From positions 43,751-107,750 of the forward strand of contig NZ_BNJJ01000027.1 of NCBI RefSeq assembly GCF_016587435.1: 64,000 bases of DNA, in the 5' to 3' direction. Below are positions 45,066 through 53,297 of the stretch, piece by piece; the first letter of the stretch is position 1; each line of letters opens with the position of its first letter. Under the pieces are notes generated by a model, which saw nothing but the letters and a program-made list of their open reading frames with translations, did no database searches and was not told where the DNA came from. The DNA comes from Dictyobacter formicarum. GTDB lineage: Bacteria > Chloroflexota > Ktedonobacteria > Ktedonobacterales > Ktedonobacteraceae. The translations under genes were made by a program, and so were the position numbers.

Positions 45066-46061
45066 TTAAGCGCTCCTCTCCTGGCGTACACGCGGATCTA
45101 GCGCGACATAGACCAGATCAGCGATAAAGTTAGCGCCCAGTACTGCCAGCGCAATGATCAAAAAGATGCCTTGCAGCAGCGGATAATCCTGTCCCTGTAC
45201 CGCCTGTAAAAGTGAGAAACCAATACCGGGATAAGAGAAGACGATTTCGGTTAAGAGCTGGCCTCCGACGATTGAACCGATCGCCAGGGCAAAACCGGTT
45301 ACATTGGGTAGAATGGCGTTGCGCGCGGCATACAAGAACATCACCCGCCACCTGGCCAGTCCTTTGGCGTTGGCCATTAAGACGTAATCTTCTGAGAGCG
45401 TGGTAATCATCGAGTTGCGCATGACCAGCATCCAGCCAGCGATAGAGGAAAGCACAATGGTCAATGCCGGTAGAATAGCATGATAGATGGCACTGAAAAT
45501 AAAGTCAGAATTCCAGCCAACGTCCAGTGTGGTATCGTATCCATCGGCGAAGGGGAACCAGTTGAGGGTAAAGCCAAAGAAATACAGGATGATCAGGGCT
45601 AACCAGAAATAGGGGATAGCCGAGAGGAAGGTCATGGCGGGCGAGAGCATTGTATCGAGCATGGAGCCGCGCTTCCATGCCATCACGATCCCAAACAGAC
45701 AGCCGAGAATAAAACTGATCATTACCGCTACCGCACCCAGGATAATGGTCCAGATGATGTTCTGAGCGATGATCGAGGTGACCGGGATCGGGTATTGCAC
45801 GTATGAAATGCCAAAATCACCATGTAGCATGTTACTCAAATATTTGAAGTATTGTATCCAGATGGAATCGCTGGTGTTGACGCCAAAGGCTGCCTCAAGG
45901 GCTTTCTCGGCGGCGGGGCTGATGGGACCACGGCGCTCCAGGCGCGTGAGCATCGCTTGCGCTGGATTTCCAGGGGCCAGCCGTGGAATAAAAAAGTTGA
46001 GGGTGACGGATATCCAGATCGCCACCATGTAGAAGAAAATGCGACGAAATAAATGGCGCAT
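45066..46061 (-). CDS. Dpp/Opp-type ABC transporter permease (B subunit)
   Basis: 331 residues, six TMs. The N-terminus RIFFYMVAIWISVTLNFFIPRL is the DppB hallmark, and the EAA loop is DYVLMANAKGLARWRVMFLY. In substrate-importing members of this group the DppB-DppC pair handles peptides or, in several thermophiles and actinobacteria, oligosaccharides. AAGGAG lies seven bases before the ATG. It is separated from the binding-protein gene by 140 bases that hold a hairpin. Confidence 0.93.
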   Translation of the reverse strand: MRHLFRRIFFYMVAIWISVTLNFFIPRLAPGNPAQAMLTRLERRGPISPAAEKALEAAFGVNTSDSIWIQYFKYLSNMLHGDFGISYVQYPIPVTSIIAQNIIWTIILGAVAVMISFILGCLFGIVMAWKRGSMLDTMLSPAMTFLSAIPYFWLALIILYFFGFTLNWFPFADGYDTTLDVGWNSDFIFSAIYHAILPALTIVLSSIAGWMLVMRNSMITTLSEDYVLMANAKGLARWRVMFLYAARNAILPNVTGFALAIGSIVGGQLLTEIVFSYPGIGFSLLQAVQGQDYPLLQGIFLIIALAVLGANFIADLVYVALDPRVRQERSA

Positions 46062-46156
46062 TCCAGTACTCCTTCGATACGTACCTTTGTAAAAGGGAAT
46101 GCAGGGGCGGCACTACCGGGTCCAAAAAGGCAGCGCCTTGCCCCTACCTCTTCATA

Positions 46157-46188
46157 CGCCCTTCCTTTTATGAATAGCAGGAAGGGCG
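46157..46188 (-). terminator. Intra-operon hairpin between binding protein and permeases
   Basis: A perfect 10-bp stem (CGCCCTTCCT with AGGAAGGGCG) just after the binding-protein stop. Such hairpins commonly protect or attenuate, so that binding protein is made in excess over permease. No T tract, so it is leaky at most. Confidence 0.5.
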
Positions 46189-46201
46189 CCAACAGGACGT
46201 T

Positions 46202-47884
46202 TTAAGCGGCTGGTTTCAGGTTGAGGACAACCATTAGATTGTCAGGGGTTGAGTAGGCTGCACCAACGGCATAGGGATCATCCTTGCTGGGCCAGCCGGT
46301 GAAATTTTTGGTGCTGTATTCATACCATGAAGCTGCATTTACCAGTGGAATGTTTGGCAGTTCGCTGGCGTAGATTTTTTCCAGTCCCATGATTGCCTGC
46401 TTCTGTTTGGCAGGATCTACGGTGCTGGAGTAATCTTGCAGCAGTTTGTCGGTTGCGCTGTCTTTCCATTTACCCCAGTTGAAACCTTTTGGCGACAGGT
46501 TAACGCTGCTCAGATGGGTATTGTACAGGTAGTAGGGGGTAGGTCCACCAAAGAGACCACCAATCAGAGCGTCAAAGTTGCCATTATTACGGGCATCGAA
46601 GTAGGCGGTATCCTGAATGTCATCGACTGTGGCGTCAATACCAGCATCTTTCAGATTCTGCTTGATCACCGAGGCCATGGTTTCCCAGTCGGTCCAACCG
46701 TTGACAACTTTAATGCTGAAGCTCAGCTTCTTGCCATTCTTCGCATAGATACCATCAGGTCCTTTGGTGTAACCAGCGCTCTGCAGATACTGGGCAGCTT
46801 TGGCCATATTAGATGTAGACTGCACATCCTGGTAGCTGGGGTCCAGATAAGCCTGCGCATTCGGCAAGATCAATCCAGTCGTGCTGGCTGGAGCTACATA
46901 GCCGCTTTCGGCCTGTTTGGAAAGCTGTGAGCGATCGATGGCGGCGCTGATAGCCTGGCGCACATTGACATCGTTGAATGGAGCTTTGGTCAGATTAACG
47001 TACAGGGTAAAGATATCGGTTGGAGCCATCCAGTAGTGGTTGTGGGTCGAATCTTTCTGCACATAGGTTTTGTCCAGGTCAGGTGCAAAGAAGCTGCCCC
47101 AGTCAATCTCGCCCTTCATCAATTTTAGCTGCAGGGTCTGATTATCTTTGACCGCCGGGTAGCGCAGTTCGTCGACCTGGATTTTGTCGGCCTGCCAGTA
47201 GCCTGGATTCTTAGTGTAGGTGAGCAGTTGAGGTGCAAATTTGGCAAACTTGAAGGGTCCGGTGCCGACGGGATTACTGTTGTCGAACTTGGTTGGATCA
47301 ACGTTCTGGAAAATATGCTCTGGAACGATGAATGTTTGTCCACCAATATACCATAGCAGGGGAGGATTGGGAGTCTTGAAGTTCAGGACCACAGTTTTGG
47401 AGTCGGGAGCCGAGACGTCGCTCAAATATGTCCACAGGCCTTTGGAGTCGGCGGCCGGATATTTCTTGAGCATGTTGAAGGTGAAGGCTACGTCGGCGGC
47501 GCTGAATGGTTTGCCATCCGACCATTTGACATTATCACGCGTGGTGAAGGTCAACTGTTTTTGATCAGAGCTCCATTTGTAGTCGGTGGCCAGCAGGTTG
47601 GTTACTTTGCCATCGTTACGATTAAAGAAGAGGAGAGTCTCATATACCATGCCCTGAATACCTTCGTTGACGAGGGTGGGATTGTAAGGGCTCAGGGCTT
47701 TGGTGAAGTCTCCACCAACATGGGCACCAATCGTTAAAATATGTTTCTTGCCGGTCGTGCCTGTGCTGCCACTGCCATTTCCGCACGCGGCCAGCGCCAG
47801 AGCCAGAATAACCAGGAGCGAAAATAAGGCCATTCCGGCCTTGCTTTTCTTTCCATTGATCGATGAGACGAGAGTTGGAGCCAC
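46202..47884 (-). CDS. Lipoprotein substrate-binding protein, SBP_bac_5 family (probable amino-sugar oligomer or muropeptide binder)
   Basis: 560 residues. Signal with lipobox (ILALALAACG, Cys near residue 34), then the two-lobed family-5 binding fold (DppA/OppA, and sugar binders such as CbtA). Seen: DNVKWSDGKPFSAADVAFTF, NPVGTGPFKF, YWQADKIQVDELRYPAV and VRQAISAAIDRSQLSK. The family covers peptides and oligosaccharides. The C-terminal WPSKDDPYAVGAAYSTPDNL resembles sugar-binding members. Context favours chitobiose-like or GlcNAc-MurNAc ligands: NagR-like operators upstream and amino-sugar genes beyond. The GTG start follows AGGAGGT. Ligand is inferred, family is sure. Confidence 0.9.
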   Translation of the reverse strand: MAPTLVSSINGKKSKAGMALFSLLVILALALAACGNGSGSTGTTGKKHILTIGAHVGGDFTKALSPYNPTLVNEGIQGMVYETLLFFNRNDGKVTNLLATDYKWSSDQKQLTFTTRDNVKWSDGKPFSAADVAFTFNMLKKYPAADSKGLWTYLSDVSAPDSKTVVLNFKTPNPPLLWYIGGQTFIVPEHIFQNVDPTKFDNSNPVGTGPFKFAKFAPQLLTYTKNPGYWQADKIQVDELRYPAVKDNQTLQLKLMKGEIDWGSFFAPDLDKTYVQKDSTHNHYWMAPTDIFTLYVNLTKAPFNDVNVRQAISAAIDRSQLSKQAESGYVAPASTTGLILPNAQAYLDPSYQDVQSTSNMAKAAQYLQSAGYTKGPDGIYAKNGKKLSFSIKVVNGWTDWETMASVIKQNLKDAGIDATVDDIQDTAYFDARNNGNFDALIGGLFGGPTPYYLYNTHLSSVNLSPKGFNWGKWKDSATDKLLQDYSSTVDPAKQKQAIMGLEKIYASELPNIPLVNAASWYEYSTKNFTGWPSKDDPYAVGAAYSTPDNLMVVLNLKPAA

Positions 47885-48034
47885 GCTAAACCTCCTGAAG
47901 GTTATAAAAAACAGCGCGTCAAAGATAATAAAACCATATGCCTATCCAGGCAAAAGCATGAGAGGATATACTTTACATCCGGTTTCTCAGCAGTCTGAAT
48001 CGTCACCATTGACAGGGCAAATCTACCAGTCATC

Positions 48035-48049
48035 TAGACTACTAGACCA
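48035..48049. promoter_or_regulatory. Candidate NagR/DasR-type operator D
   Basis: TAGACTA-C-TAGACCA, preceded by CATC. It shares CATCTAGACYACTAGACCA with operator C 288 bases away. It lies in the predicted 5' leader, 151 bases before the binding-protein start. Confidence 0.5.
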
Positions 48050-48287
48050 TAAGTGTGGCATATCAAGCCACTCCAACTAACAAAAAAATGTAACATCGGT
48101 CTGAGTATAAAATATATGTTGGATACAACTTTCGTTCTTCATGTCCTATCTGCATACATGCAATGCTATCACATAGCTGAAAGTCTATCTACGTTCTTTG
48201 TCTCTCTGAGATGAAACAAATACAATGAAAAGCATATGAAAAATATGCATTCAGGCTAAGAGAAATATCAGTGATGTATCTACGAAA

Positions 48288-48316
48288 AACATACACTGAA
48301 TTAGCAGCATTGTCAA
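48288..48316 (-). promoter_or_regulatory. Strong promoter of the importer operon
   Basis: Minus strand TTGACA (48316-48311), a 17-base spacer and TATGTT (48293-48288). Transcription would start near 48281, giving a leader of almost 400 bases before the binding-protein GTG at 47884. Confidence 0.65.
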
Positions 48317-48322
48317 GACATC

Positions 48323-48337
48323 TAGACCACTAGACCA
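48323..48337. promoter_or_regulatory. Candidate NagR/DasR-type operator C
   Basis: TAGACCA-C-TAGACCA; read on minus it contains AGTGGTCTAGA, eleven bases of the DasR/NagR consensus AGTGGTCTAGACCACT. It lies six bases upstream of the -35 box of the importer promoter. Confidence 0.6.
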
Positions 48338-48458
48338 AAATTCATTATAAAACCTGAAAAAAATGTGCATTCCAGACGAAAAAGTGCGGCAAGTATTTAC
48401 TATTACACTCCGATATAAACAAATTCCTCAATGTAGAAAGGGCTTCAATAGAGCTTAC

Positions 48459-49739
48459 TCAGGTGGCGTATTTAGCGAAGTATTGCTGTAGCTGGTCTTT
48501 GATATGCAGGGGATTACGCAAAATATCTTTCAGGCTGAAAAAGATACTACCATGAACCTGCTCATAGCGTTGGTTGGTCCTGAGCTGTGCTAGCAGTTGA
48601 TCAGGCTTCGACCAGGGTCCGGTTCCCGCTGGATTAACGCGGTAGGCTGCCTGGCCGATATAGAGCTGTACCCGACTGCCTTTAACTTCGTTGGCCCACC
48701 AGCGTACCAGCGTCTCGTAATCGGCGACCGCAAAGCCAATGTTCCAGTAGATCTGGGGCGCAATATAATCGATCCAGTGTTGCTTGATCCAGGTACGTGT
48801 GTCTGCATAGAGGCTATCATAATCCGTTACGCTCGCGTGGGTAAACGAGCCAGTAGCATCTGCCAAGTGGTTGCGCCATACGCCAAAGGGGCTAATTCCC
48901 AGCGCTACATTTGGCTTTATCTGCTTGATGCGCTGTGCCAGTCGATGGATAAACTGGTTGATGTTGTCGCGCCGCCAGTCAGCCTTGCTGGCAAAAATAT
49001 GCGCTCCATAGCGTTGATAGGTGTCTTGATCGGGAAAATCTCGCTGACCTACGGGATAGGGATAGAAGTAATCATCCAGGTGCACGGCGTCGATCGCATA
49101 GTTATGCACAACCTCAACAATGCTGTTTACAATAAAGTCACGCACAATGGGTAATCCAGGATTATAGTAAAGCTGGCCGCCATAAGTAATGAGCCAGTCA
49201 GGATGCTGGCGGGCGGGATTATTGGCCGCCAGCGCCTGTACATCCTTACGCGTACTGACGCGGAAAGGATTAAACCAGGCATGAAAGGCGAGCTGGCGCT
49301 TATGGGCTTGCTCCGCCATGAAAGCCAGAGGATCATAACCAGGATTCTGCCCCTGTGTACCTGTGAGGTACTGTGACCACGGCTCATAGGTGGAAGGATA
49401 GAAAGCGTCGGCCATTGGCCTCACCTGCACGACAACCGTATTTAAGTGCAGCGCTTTCACCTGGTCCAGTAAGGCTATGAATTGCTGTCGTTGGAGCTCA
49501 GCCGGCAATCCAGTGTGTGAGGGCCAGTCCAGATTTGCTACCGTCGCCAGCCAGACGCCGCGCATCTCTAGTTGTCTGTTCGGTGCTTCTGTATGTTTGG
49601 ATAGCAGCGCTGTCTGCTGCTGCGTTGAGGAGGGGAATGTAGCCAGCACGGCCAACGATTCGTGTAGTAGCACAAAAAAGGCTATGCATCCGACCAATAT
49701 GCCGATCTGTGTTCGCGTCGGCCATTTCTTCCACCACAT
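48459..49739 (-). CDS. Exported GHL10 (DUF187)-family glycoside hydrolase, YngK/DigH-like
   Basis: 426 residues. One N-terminal hydrophobic segment (about 10-32, QIGILVGCIAFFVLLHESLAV) makes it secreted or membrane-anchored. The rest is a TIM-barrel GHL10 domain: RGVWLATVANLDWP, QVKALHLNTVVVQVRPMADA, QLAFHAWFNPFRVS, DAVHLDDYFYPYP with its acidic pair and WIDYIAPQIYWNIG. The E. coli member DigH (YddW) cuts peptide-free glycan strands of peptidoglycan, which fits the neighbouring recycling genes; activity here is inferred. The ATG at 49739 (GGAG upstream) is preferred over a frame reaching 49829, because that extension would translate a long hairpin. Confidence 0.85.
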   Translation of the reverse strand: MWWKKWPTRTQIGILVGCIAFFVLLHESLAVLATFPSSTQQQTALLSKHTEAPNRQLEMRGVWLATVANLDWPSHTGLPAELQRQQFIALLDQVKALHLNTVVVQVRPMADAFYPSTYEPWSQYLTGTQGQNPGYDPLAFMAEQAHKRQLAFHAWFNPFRVSTRKDVQALAANNPARQHPDWLITYGGQLYYNPGLPIVRDFIVNSIVEVVHNYAIDAVHLDDYFYPYPVGQRDFPDQDTYQRYGAHIFASKADWRRDNINQFIHRLAQRIKQIKPNVALGISPFGVWRNHLADATGSFTHASVTDYDSLYADTRTWIKQHWIDYIAPQIYWNIGFAVADYETLVRWWANEVKGSRVQLYIGQAAYRVNPAGTGPWSKPDQLLAQLRTNQRYEQVHGSIFFSLKDILRNPLHIKDQLQQYFAKYAT

Positions 49740-49766
49740 ACATCTCTCCGTGCCATTTCCCCTAGG

Positions 49767-49828
49767 TGCGCCTCTTGTGGGTGCTTGCTTGCTTCGAGTG
49801 AGAAGCAGAAGCACCCACAAGAGGCGCA
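49767..49828. repeat. Perfect 20-bp hairpin between nagA and the GHL10 gene
   Basis: Arms 49767-49786 and 49809-49828 around a 22-base loop that itself can pair (GCTT with AAGC). On plus it runs into a T-rich tract. It lies 28 bases upstream of the GHL10 start. Could be a terminator for nagA read-through or a 5' regulatory structure of the hydrolase gene. Confidence 0.6.
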
Positions 49829-49930
49829 TCTACGTTTTTTTCTTTCTTTGTGCTTTATTTTACCATCTTCGCTGAAATTTAATGTATGACCTACAAGGGG
49901 CCTACAACTTCTTGATAGCGTCGAGGGGCA

Positions 49931-51121
49931 TCAGACGTTCAGCCGCTGGCGCCAGGCGTCGGTAGCATAGCTGATCTGTCCGCGGCAGATTGTGGCCTGG
50001 AGTTGTAAGGAACGATCGTAGATTACCAGGTCAGCATCGTAACCCGCTTTAAGCAGTCCTTTGCGGTCCGTAACGTGGGCTGAGCGGGCCGGATTAAACG
50101 ATAACATGCGGGACATTTCAGAGAGGGAGACATGCGTAATGTCCAGCATATTGCGCAGAGCCTGGTCCATGGTGAGCACGCTACCGGTCAGTGTGCCGTC
50201 CTCCAAGCGCGCAGCTCCACAAATAACACGCGCCTGCTGGCCCGCAAACTCAAAGGTGGCATCGGCAATACCAGCTCCAGCCAGAGCATCGGTTACCACC
50301 ACTGTGCGCTGTGGACCGAGCACGCGCACTAAAATATCCATCATCGCTGGATGCACATGTACACCGTCGCAAATCAGTTCGCCCAGTACTTGCTCGGCCT
50401 GAATAATCGCGGCCAGCGGTCCCGGATTGCGGTGCTCAAGCTGGCGCATCGCGTTGAAGCAATGCGTTGCGTGGGTAATACCCAGTTGGATCGCTTCGCG
50501 GGCCTGATCATAGTCGGTATCAGTATGACCGATGCTAACGGTGACGCCCGCCTCTACCAGTCGCCGAATCATGTCGTGCGCACCAGGCAGTTCTGGGGCG
50601 ATCGTCAGCAGTTGCAGATGCCCACGCGTCACTTCCAGGATATGCTCAGTCTCTTTTTCATCAGGAATACGCAACCAGATCGGCGGGTGGGCGCCACGCT
50701 TCTTGACACTGATGTAGGGGCCCTCAAGGAAAATGCCGACCGGCTCAGCACCAGGCTCAGGCGCATGCTGCTGAGCCTGCTCAATCGCGGCCACAGCCGT
50801 CTGCAACTGTGCATCGGGTAGAGCGTTTGGCGTCCCAACCACAGTTACGAGAAAAGAGGTTACACCGGTCGCTGGAATCCAATGTCGATATGAGCGAATC
50901 TCTTCAACATCGGTCGTGTGCAGATTAAATCCACCACCACCATGTGTATGTACCTCGATAAATCCCGGCAGGATAATACTATCGGAAGCATCGATATGCT
51001 GCGCCTCCGAACTCTCACTCTGCCCTACAGCCTGGATCTGTGTACCGTCAACAACAACATTTCCTCGCTCAACATCCATTGTTGCGTCTACAATATGAGC
51101 ACCATGTAATGTAAACCGCAT
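49931..51121 (-). CDS. nagA: N-acetylglucosamine-6-phosphate deacetylase
   Basis: Removes the acetyl group of GlcNAc-6-P to give GlcN-6-P in the cytoplasm. 396 residues, amidohydrolase fold. Metal and substrate motifs: GFIEVHTHGGGGFNL near 55-69, FLEGPYISVKKRGAHPP, SIGHTDTDYDQA, THCFNAMRQLEHRNPG, GVHVHPAMM and VVVTDALAGAG with the catalytic Asp. The ATG at 51121 follows GAGGGAG. It is divergent from the GntR regulator. Operator A (51196-51223) overlaps the likely -10 (TATAAT on minus at 51220-51215), so repression at its own promoter is expected. Confidence 0.97.
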   Translation of the reverse strand: MRFTLHGAHIVDATMDVERGNVVVDGTQIQAVGQSESSEAQHIDASDSIILPGFIEVHTHGGGGFNLHTTDVEEIRSYRHWIPATGVTSFLVTVVGTPNALPDAQLQTAVAAIEQAQQHAPEPGAEPVGIFLEGPYISVKKRGAHPPIWLRIPDEKETEHILEVTRGHLQLLTIAPELPGAHDMIRRLVEAGVTVSIGHTDTDYDQAREAIQLGITHATHCFNAMRQLEHRNPGPLAAIIQAEQVLGELICDGVHVHPAMMDILVRVLGPQRTVVVTDALAGAGIADATFEFAGQQARVICGAARLEDGTLTGSVLTMDQALRNMLDITHVSLSEMSRMLSFNPARSAHVTDRKGLLKAGYDADLVIYDRSLQLQATICRGQISYATDAWRQRLNV

Positions 51122-51195
51122 TGAGTCTCCCTCTTTTCATAGATTTTCTCTTCACGCACATGCCGTCTTTAGCATGCAAATATATCAGCTCTTAG

Positions 51196-51223
51196 TGGTC
51201 TATACAATATGCCAATTATACCA
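51196..51223. promoter_or_regulatory. Operator A: 28-bp three-half-site NagR-type site at the nagA promoter
   Basis: TGGTCTA-TACAA-TATGCCA-AT-TATACCA. Same spacing as operator B (51353-51380). Its third half-site contains the TATAAT of the putative nagA promoter on minus. Confidence 0.75.
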
Positions 51224-51309
51224 CCTCTCTCGCCATCTCTACACCGGTCCAAAATAAAAAATCACGCTTGTGCCTTTCAAGTTGATTTTTTTAAGTTTCG
51301 TCTCAAAGC

Positions 51310-51338
51310 TTGACGTTTGCGAGAATATCTGTGATTAT
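51310..51338 (+). promoter_or_regulatory. Promoter of the gntR-murQ-nagK-nagZ operon
   Basis: TTGACG (51310-51315), 17-base spacer, GATTAT (51333-51338), with TGTG just before the -10. Start expected near 51345, directly in front of operator B. Confidence 0.5.
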
Positions 51339-51352
51339 CTAAGATAGAGATG

Positions 51353-51380
51353 TGGTATAGACGATATACCAATTATACCA
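51353..51380. promoter_or_regulatory. Operator B: 28-bp three-half-site NagR-type site
   Basis: TGGTATA-GACGA-TATACCA-AT-TATACCA. The first two half-sites make a perfect 7-bp inverted repeat across 5 bases; the third is a direct repeat of the second. Position just after the predicted start suits roadblock-type autoregulation. Confidence 0.75.
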
Positions 51381-51533
51381 GCATGTTTTCGCTCATGGGA
51401 GCTTCTATGGTCGCCTATTCCACGCTTCAGGGATAAATTAACTATTTATTGCCACGAAAAGACCATTTTGTGCGTATCTGTTACTATAGAACAATATATC
51501 GGAACAGAAGCAGCAAAGGATTGGAAACGGTAC

Positions 51534-52280
51534 ATGAGCACAGTTTTTCGCAAAGGTCCGCTCCCTCGCTACTATCAGTTGAAAGAGATTATGCGCGAGA
51601 AGATTCGTCTCGGTGAGTGGAAGCCGGGTGATTTGATTCCTTCTGAACGTGAACTCGGTGAACAATATGGCATCAGTCGCATGACTGCTCGCCAGGCTAT
51701 TACGGAACTGGTCAATGAGGGCCTTTTCTATCGCGAGCAGGGCAAAGGCACGTTCGTGAGTCGCCATAAAATCACGCAGCAGTTGCTTCATTTGACTGGC
51801 TTTACGGAGGATATCCGCGCCCGTGGTCAGCGACCAGGTACCAAAGTCCTGACTGCTAAGATGAGTCCGGCAGACGAAACAACGGCTGAGCGCTTGCGCA
51901 TTAAGCCTGGACAACCCATTTTTTATCTACAGCGCCTGCGCCTGGCCGACGGTGAGCCGCTGGCGGTCGAAATCTCTCATTTGAGCTTCATGGGGTGCGA
52001 GAAGTTGTTGGAAGAGGATCTGGAACAGAATTCTCTTTATCGCTTGCTTGAAACTCGCTATGGGCTACCCTTGATGGAGGCGGAACAAGAGATTGAGGCC
52101 GGGCTGTTTGATGAGGCGTCGGCCCAACTGCTGAAGGTACCTGTCAATAGTGCCGCCCTCTTTACACGCCGTACGACCTATACTGAACGGGATACCCCGA
52201 TCGAGTATGCCCGGGCTATGTATTGTGGCAATAAGTATACCTACTATACCAATCTAAAACGTGAACAGTTGATGCCTTAA
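51534..52280 (+). CDS. GntR/HutC-subfamily regulator, NagR/YvoA/DasR-like
   Basis: 248 residues. N-terminal winged helix (about 5-75, PSERELGEQYGISRMTARQA and GTFVSRHKI) and UTRA effector domain (about 90-240, PIFYLQRLRLADGEPLAVE, then TTYTERDTPIEYARAMY). YvoA and DasR bind GlcN-6-P or GlcNAc-6-P and then leave their operators. The surrounding nagA, murQ and nagZ genes and the TGGTATA-type operators support that role here. The ATG at 51534, after AAAGGA, is preferred; the frame extends to 51468 without a good site. It is probably first gene of an operon with murQ, 84 bases downstream. Confidence 0.93.
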   Translation: MSTVFRKGPLPRYYQLKEIMREKIRLGEWKPGDLIPSERELGEQYGISRMTARQAITELVNEGLFYREQGKGTFVSRHKITQQLLHLTGFTEDIRARGQRPGTKVLTAKMSPADETTAERLRIKPGQPIFYLQRLRLADGEPLAVEISHLSFMGCEKLLEEDLEQNSLYRLLETRYGLPLMEAEQEIEAGLFDEASAQLLKVPVNSAALFTRRTTYTERDTPIEYARAMYCGNKYTYYTNLKREQLMP

Positions 52281-52364
52281 GCCGCTGCTGTGCTTACAAT
52301 CTTTTCACTATGCGACGATAACCACGCTTTTTTTGCATGACTTCTTTCATAGGGGGATGAATAT

Positions 52365-53297
52365 ATGTCAGACGTACCTCAATCAGAGGGGATACCCGCC
52401 ATTAGTGCCCTGGCTACTGAAACGAGTAATCCGGCCACCGCTGACATCGATCGCATGAGTCCATTGGAGATTGTCCAGGCCCTTAATGCAGAGGATGCCA
52501 GGGTGGCGCAGGCGGTTGAGCTGGTGCTGCCGGCCGTCGCGCAGGCCATTGAGGAGATCGCGACGCGCATGCGCCAGGGCGGACGCTTGATCTACATCGG
52601 CGCTGGTACATCTGGTCGCCTGGGTATCCTGGATGCCTCGGAATGTCCTCCCACGTTTGGCACTGCGCCGGACCAGATCGTCGGCTTGATCGCTGGTGGC
52701 CCTATCGCCACTGCGAACGCCGTTGAAGACGCCGAGGATAGTCCTGTCGCTGGTCGAGGAGAATTGGAACGCTTGCAACTGGTAATGCTGGATACCGTGG
52801 TTGGCATCGCTGCCAGCGGTCGTACCCCCTATGTCTTAGGTGCTATAGAATATGCTAAAAGCCAGGGTGCTCTGACCATTGGTATCGCCTGCAATCAGCA
52901 TTCTCCCCTTGAGCAGCAGGTGGATATTGCCATTGTGCCGCTGGTTGGTCCCGAAGCCATTACGGGCTCGACGCGCTTGAAATCTGGTACCGCCCAGAAG
53001 ATGGTGCTCAATATGCTCAGTACGGGTACGATGGTGCTGCTGGGTAAGACCTATGGCAACATGATGGTAGATGTAGTTGCTACTAATTATAAGCTGGAAC
53101 AGCGAGCCAACAATATTGTTCAATGGACAACGGGTCTGGATCGTGAACAGGCCGCAGCCCTTTTACGTTCAACACAAGGGGAGACGAAAACAGCGATTGT
53201 GGTTAGTCGCTTGCATGTCTCGCCTGAAGTTGCCAGGGCCCAACTGGCGGCGCATAACCATAATTTGCGTATTACACTTGAGGCAATGCAGTCATGA
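52365..53297 (+). CDS. murQ: N-acetylmuramic acid 6-phosphate etherase
   Basis: Cleaves the lactyl ether of MurNAc-6-P, giving GlcNAc-6-P and D-lactate. 310 residues. The SIS-domain motifs [21 protein letters not shown] (positions about 83-103, written here only to name the region) and [20 protein letters not shown] are typical of MurQ, as is [19 protein letters not shown] precedes the ATG. Its stop overlaps the next start by four bases (ATGA), so kinase and etherase are coupled. MurQ is diagnostic of peptidoglycan recycling rather than chitin use. Confidence 0.97.
   Translation: MSDVPQSEGIPAISALATETSNPATADIDRMSPLEIVQALNAEDARVAQAVELVLPAVAQAIEEIATRMRQGGRLIYIGAGTSGRLGILDASECPPTFGTAPDQIVGLIAGGPIATANAVEDAEDSPVAGRGELERLQLVMLDTVVGIAASGRTPYVLGAIEYAKSQGALTIGIACNQHSPLEQQVDIAIVPLVGPEAITGSTRLKSGTAQKMVLNMLSTGTMVLLGKTYGNMMVDVVATNYKLEQRANNIVQWTTGLDREQAAALLRSTQGETKTAIVVSRLHVSPEVARAQLAAHNHNLRITLEAMQS

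Noticed and set aside
46081..46150. GGGGC-rich stretch resembling a third REP family
   Set aside because: Only one copy (GCAGGGGCGGC ... GCCTTGCCCCTACC) is present in the window, so repetition cannot be shown.
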